From CAYZUE01 sp964481825 (lineage in GTDB: Archaea; Hydrothermarchaeota; Hydrothermarchaeia; Hydrothermarchaeales; JALUUU01), in NCBI GenBank assembly GCA_964481825.1, contig CAYZUE010000002.1, positions 1 through 53,851 of the forward strand: DNA of 53,851 nucleotides. The letters run 5' to 3'. Position 1 is the stretch's first letter, and each line of letters starts with the position of its first letter. The position numbers and the translations under genes were made by a program. Of this stretch, positions 50,420 to 53,851 are shown one piece after another. The notes below the pieces were generated by a model. It was not told where the DNA came from. It made no database searches and was given only the letters and a program-made list of their open reading frames with translations.

Positions 50420-50640
50420 TGTCTTAATTATAAATGTTCACAACCAAAATAAAACTATAAATTCTGTTTTTTATTAATTAACAGTGGATAATATGATAAA
50501 TTCTATAGAAACAATATTCAGAAAATTCAAATGAAAGAAACAAAACAGAATTATAATATTATTGTACTAAAAGAGATATAATAATCAATAAACTATGGGA
50601 ACAAAAGATATTCATTTAAATATATTAATGTATCCAATTC
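50420..50640. promoter_or_regulatory. Divergent gap upstream of mdh with TATA box
   Basis: Of the 221 bases, only TTTAAATATATTA at 50615-50627 stands out. It is centred about 20 bases before the ATG at 50641 and about 32 before the ATG at 50653, so it supports a leaderless or near-leaderless mdh transcript and leaves the choice between the two ATGs open. Confidence 0.5.
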
Positions 50641-51582
50641 ATGAATGTTAAAATGAACAAGAAAACAATTACAATTATTGGTGCAGGAAATGTAGGAGCA
50701 ACAACTGCACAACTAATTATAGCTAAGAGACTTGCAAATGTAGTAATGGTGGATATCGCTGGTGATTTAGCCAAGGGCAAAGCGTTAGATATTGCAGAAG
50801 CATCTCCACTTGAAGGACTAGATTGCGAAATATCTGGGGGAAAAGATTACAAAATAACCTCTGAATCGGAAATAGGGGTTATAACTGCAGGTTCAGCCAG
50901 GAAACCTGGGATGAGTAGAGAAGACCTATTAAGAATCAATGCATCAGTTATAAAATCCGTAACTAAAGAGTTCATCAAATACTCCCCCAAAGCTAAAATC
51001 ATAGTAGTAACCAATCCATTAGACGCCATGGCCTATGTATCTATGAAGGCTTCAAAGTTACCTCGAAATAGAGTTTTAGGAATGGCTGGTGTTTTAGATT
51101 CCACCAGGCTATCTTTTTTTGTTTCTCAAGAACTTGGAATAAACCCCACTAAAATAAAATCCATTGTACTTGGTAGTCATGGTAACTCAATGGTTCCTTT
51201 AATTAACCATACAACTGTAGATGGAAAAGCAATTACTTCAATTTTATCAAAGGAAAAAATACAGGTATTAATTGATCGTACCAAGAAAGGAGGTATTGAG
51301 ATGGTAAATCTTTTAAAAAATGCAAGTGCTTATTATGCTCCAGCTGCATCTATAACCCGAATGGTAAGGGCTATATTAAAAGATGAGAAAGAAATCCTGC
51401 CTTGTTCAGCATACCTAAAGGGAGAATATGGTATAGAAGGGTGTTTCTTGGGTGTTCCAGTTAAACTTGGATCAAAAGGAATAGAAGAAATTGTAGAGTT
51501 GAAACTAGATGATATCGAACTAAAAATGCTAAATGAATCAGCACAAATTTCAAAGAATCTTATAAAAAAATTGGAGGACTAG
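50641..51582 (+). CDS. mdh: Malate dehydrogenase (LDH/MDH family)
   Basis: A 313-residue dehydrogenase that interconverts malate and oxaloacetate. The Rossmann motif TIIGAGNVGATTAQ is at 11-24, with D38 at the end of the second strand favouring NAD. The substrate-side arginines are in GSARKPGMSREDLLRIN, the Asp in GMAGVLDSTRLSFF, and the catalytic His in VLGSHGNSMVPL. The Arg-Lys-Pro-Gly-Met-Ser-Arg loop is the malate rather than lactate version. The start may be at 50641 or four codons later. It converges on the fumarase-family gene with a 4-base overlap. Confidence 0.93.
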   Translation: MNVKMNKKTITIIGAGNVGATTAQLIIAKRLANVVMVDIAGDLAKGKALDIAEASPLEGLDCEISGGKDYKITSESEIGVITAGSARKPGMSREDLLRINASVIKSVTKEFIKYSPKAKIIVVTNPLDAMAYVSMKASKLPRNRVLGMAGVLDSTRLSFFVSQELGINPTKIKSIVLGSHGNSMVPLINHTTVDGKAITSILSKEKIQVLIDRTKKGGIEMVNLLKNASAYYAPAASITRMVRAILKDEKEILPCSAYLKGEYGIEGCFLGVPVKLGSKGIEEIVELKLDDIELKMLNESAQISKNLIKKLED

Positions 51583-52955
51583 ATGAGATTTTTTGGATTC
51601 AAAATTTCGTCAGCTTCTGACTTAGATAATATCCCCTTTTCAATCGCTAAATCTTTTATTTTTTTATCAGTGCGATAAGCTTCCTTAGCTAACTCTGTAG
51701 CTTTCGTGTAACCTATTTTAGGACTTAAAGCGGTAACAAGCGCTGTACTCATCTCAGCTAATTCTTTACAATGTTCATCATTGGACTTAATACCCTCTAC
51801 ACATTTTTTAGAAAAAATTCTAATCCCATTTCCAAGAATTTCAATAGAATCGAGGATATTCCATGCTATTACAGGCATATTAACATTTAGCTCCATCTGC
51901 GCCCCTCTACACGCACTCGCAACTGTTGTGTCATTTCCAATTACCTGATGACATATCATGTTCAGCATCTCAGCCATAGATGGATTGATTTTTCCAGGCA
52001 TTATAGAAGAACCTGGTTGAACAGGTGGTAGGGTTATCTCTCCTATCCCTGCTCGCGGACCAGAACTCATAAAAATTAAATCATTTGCAATTTTACCTAA
52101 AACAACAGCAATGTACCGCAACGAACCACTCAATTCAAGAGCTTCAAGAGTATTTTGCCCCATCTCAAAGTAGTTGGCAGTTTGAATAAATTTATGTTTA
52201 GTAATAGAGTTTATCTCAATAATAACAAACTCAGAAAATTGCTTATGAGCATTAATACCTGAACCAACAGCTGTTCCTCCAATATTAAGTTGGTTTAATG
52301 CATCAATAGACTGACTAATTTTATCAATTGATTTGTCTATTGCTGCTTCATAAGCCCCAAATTCTTGCCCAAGAGTGATAGGTACAGCGTCTTGAAGATG
52401 GGTTCTACCAATTTTTACAAAAGTGCTAAATTCAGATTTTTTTATTCCAAGTGCTCTTTGAAGACTTTTAATCGCAGGCAGAAGATTATCCTCAATTGTA
52501 AGAAGTGCTGAAATATTTATTGCTCCGTGGATTGTGTCATTTGTTGATTGTGCCATATTTACATGATCATTAGGATGAACAATTGAATAATCTCCTTTCT
52601 CACCACCTAAAGTTTCAATCGCGCGATTTGCTATAACTTCATTAGCATTCATATTTTGAGAGGTGCCTGCACCCATCTGATAAACATCAAGAACAAAATG
52701 ATCATTAAATTTACCTTGAATGACCTCTTCTGCGGCTTCTACAATAGCATTCCCAATCTCCTTATCTAGAATCTCTAATTTTATATTAGCTAAAGCAGCG
52801 GCTTTTTTGATAATTCCTTGGGATTTTATGAAGCTTGGCTGAAGCCTTCTTCCAGATATAGGGAAATTCTTAATGGCTCGCATAGTTTGAGCACCATAAT
52901 ATGCATTATCAGGAACCATTACATTCCCTAAAGAATCAATTTCTTTTCTAAACAT
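51579..52955 (-). CDS. Class II fumarase / aspartate ammonia-lyase family enzyme
   Basis: A 458-residue member of the fumarase/aspartase superfamily. The signature GSSIMPGKINPSMAEM is near 316-331, HPNDHVNMAQSTNDTIHG near 126-143, and GRTHLQDAVPITLGQEFGAY near 183-202. The HVN segment and THLQ are fumarase-like, whereas DAVPITLGQEF is aspartase-like, so sequence reading alone does not settle it. Beside malate dehydrogenase a fumarase role (fumarate to malate) in the partial citrate cycle is more likely. Length is normal for either. Confidence 0.88.
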   Translation of the reverse strand: MFRKEIDSLGNVMVPDNAYYGAQTMRAIKNFPISGRRLQPSFIKSQGIIKKAAALANIKLEILDKEIGNAIVEAAEEVIQGKFNDHFVLDVYQMGAGTSQNMNANEVIANRAIETLGGEKGDYSIVHPNDHVNMAQSTNDTIHGAINISALLTIEDNLLPAIKSLQRALGIKKSEFSTFVKIGRTHLQDAVPITLGQEFGAYEAAIDKSIDKISQSIDALNQLNIGGTAVGSGINAHKQFSEFVIIEINSITKHKFIQTANYFEMGQNTLEALELSGSLRYIAVVLGKIANDLIFMSSGPRAGIGEITLPPVQPGSSIMPGKINPSMAEMLNMICHQVIGNDTTVASACRGAQMELNVNMPVIAWNILDSIEILGNGIRIFSKKCVEGIKSNDEHCKELAEMSTALVTALSPKIGYTKATELAKEAYRTDKKIKDLAIEKGILSKSEADEILNPKNLI

Positions 52956-53079
52956 TTTATTAGAAAAAATTGAGTTAATATTATATAAAATTATTTCGCA
53001 ACCTCAAATTAAGAAAAAAACAAATTAATAAATTGTAACAAAATAACTGATTCACCTATAGATGTAGTTAAAAAAAGTA

Positions 53080-53851
53080 TTATTTTAATGTTGATTGCCT
53101 CATTATTTCAACCTCGGTTCGTTGCACAGGGATATGGACTAAGGAAGGAACTCCATTATTTAGAGCCTCCTTTAAAGTTGGATATACATCCCCTGTATTT
53201 GTAATATCAAATGCCTTTAGTCCACTTGCCTCCGCTATTTTGCAGAAATCAGGATTATGCAAGTTTGTTCCGAAAATTTTTTTCCCAGCAATGTTTTGTT
53301 TGGCAGCAACGATTCCAAATGAAGAATTATCAAATACCACAATAGTCATATCTATCTTTTTTTCTACAATAGTTGGAAGATCTGATAAAGACATTTGAAG
53401 TCCACCATCCCCTATAACCGCCACGATTTGTTTTTTAGGGAAAACTATGCTCCCTGCTATTGCAGCAGGAATTGCAAATCCCATAGAAGCCAGCCCTATT
53501 GAAAGAAACAGGGTTCGGTTAGCATGAACATTCCAATAACGAGTCATAAGATATTTTAAGGCTCCTGTGTCAACGCAGATGACAGCATTATCATCAGTTG
53601 CATTACGCAAATCCTCTATTAATTGCTGTGGATTCACGGGAAACTCTTCATATTCTTGATTATTGAAAAGTTCTCTTGTAATCATTTGTTTGTAATTTAC
53701 TATCTCACCCACATTTATTCGCTTAATTGCAAGTTTAGACAACGCATTAAGGATTGCTCCAATATTGCCTAGAACCTCAAAACATGGATTGTATGCCTCA
53801 TCAACATCGGCAGGCAAATTATCTATATGTATAATTTCAGCACCCTTTTTA
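53080..53851 (-). CDS. ThDP-dependent enzyme, acetolactate synthase-like (partial, 5' end outside window)
   Basis: The frame is open to the right edge, so this is the C-terminal 256 residues or so of a longer protein; the codons before residue MPADV in the visible frame (KKGAEIIHIDN) are typical of the central domain of these enzymes. The C-terminal ThDP domain shows GLASMGFAIPAAIAGSI, VIGDGGLQMSLSDLPTIVEK with the GDG metal motif, and TIVVFDNSSFGI in place of the usual N-x-G-x-G stretch. The family includes acetolactate synthase, oxalyl-CoA decarboxylase and others. The substrate cannot be decided. Confidence 0.85.
   Translation of the reverse strand, partial: KKGAEIIHIDNLPADVDEAYNPCFEVLGNIGAILNALSKLAIKRINVGEIVNYKQMITRELFNNQEYEEFPVNPQQLIEDLRNATDDNAVICVDTGALKYLMTRYWNVHANRTLFLSIGLASMGFAIPAAIAGSIVFPKKQIVAVIGDGGLQMSLSDLPTIVEKKIDMTIVVFDNSSFGIVAAKQNIAGKKIFGTNLHNPDFCKIAEASGLKAFDITNTGDVYPTLKEALNNGVPSLVHIPVQRTEVEIMRQSTLK

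Noticed and set aside
1..53851. CRISPR arrays, insertion sequences, prophage or toxin-antitoxin genes
   Set aside because: No transposase, integrase, capsid or Cas gene and no regular repeat-spacer pattern was recognised in the window.

Overview
The window comes from an archaeon, most likely a euryarchaeote of the methanogen or methanogen-relative type, with AT-rich DNA (about one third G+C by eye). The evidence is a set of archaea-only genes: flap endonuclease FEN1 with a PCNA box, NucS/EndoMS, elongation factor 1-beta, CDP-archaeol synthase, a geranylgeranyl reductase-type flavoprotein, Pth2, TruD, an AglB/STT3 oligosaccharyltransferase, an S-layer protein, an intron-containing tRNA-Trp, and archaeal TATA boxes with several leaderless starts. 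Two methanofuran biosynthesis genes (mfnD, mfnF) and the CO dehydrogenase subunits of the archaeal acetyl-CoA decarbonylase/synthase (cdhA, cdhB) point to an archaeal Wood-Ljungdahl pathway. No methyl-coenzyme M reductase or other core methanogenesis gene lies in the window, so methanogenesis itself cannot be claimed. A complete grpE-dnaK-dnaJ operon shows a bacterial-type chaperone system.

Layout. 1-3.4 kb: a nucleotide-sugar operon (NAD-dependent epimerase, two DegT-type aminotransferases, a membrane-anchored protein cut by the window edge). 3.5-5.4 kb: a phosphoribosyltransferase, a small exported protein and a very basic unknown protein. 5.6-6.9 kb: UDP-GlcNAc 2-epimerase with a C-terminal extension. 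7.1-9.2 kb: two stand-alone DnaJ-type zinc-finger paralogues and a geranylgeranyl reductase. 9.4-11.5 kb: a DUF1616-like membrane protein, pth2 and truD. 11.5-25.8 kb: a surface-glycan island with a five-gene minus-strand operon (GT4 glycosyltransferase, polymerase-like membrane protein, beta-propeller lipoprotein, polyprenyl-phosphate sugar-1-phosphate transferase, DUF354 protein), a second polymerase-like gene with a DUF4330-like partner, AglB, the S-layer protein, and two small paralogous glycosyltransferases.

25.8-31.4 kb: housekeeping and unknown genes, including a duplicated NifU-like segment flanking a DUF2284 gene, nucS, tRNA-Trp and fen1. 31.4-35.7 kb: a plus-strand run carS, pyrE, unknown membrane protein, purD, argF. 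35.8-39.5 kb: a minus-strand run wecC, mfnD, mfnF, a 53-residue zinc-ribbon protein and aEF-1beta. 39.7-47.3 kb: a transmembrane winged-helix protein, grpE-dnaK-dnaJ and cdhA-cdhB. 47.5-53.85 kb: an HD-domain protein, an MFS transporter, a HEAT-repeat protein, malate dehydrogenase, a fumarase-family enzyme and a partial ThDP enzyme.

How the genes fit together. WecB and WecC would make UDP-ManNAc and UDP-ManNAcA; the epimerase and aminotransferases would supply further (amino) sugars; the GPT-family transferase and the glycosyltransferases would build a lipid-linked glycan; AglB would transfer it to Asn sequons, several of which are visible in the S-layer protein encoded next to it. That assembly is inference from neighbourhood and family knowledge. 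The most unusual observations are the two polymerase-like genes and the lipoprotein inside an N-glycosylation locus, the S-layer gene with a 680-bp near-identical core inside an older duplication, the tandem DnaJ zinc-finger-only proteins, and the CWB2-like/transmembrane/winged-helix protein.
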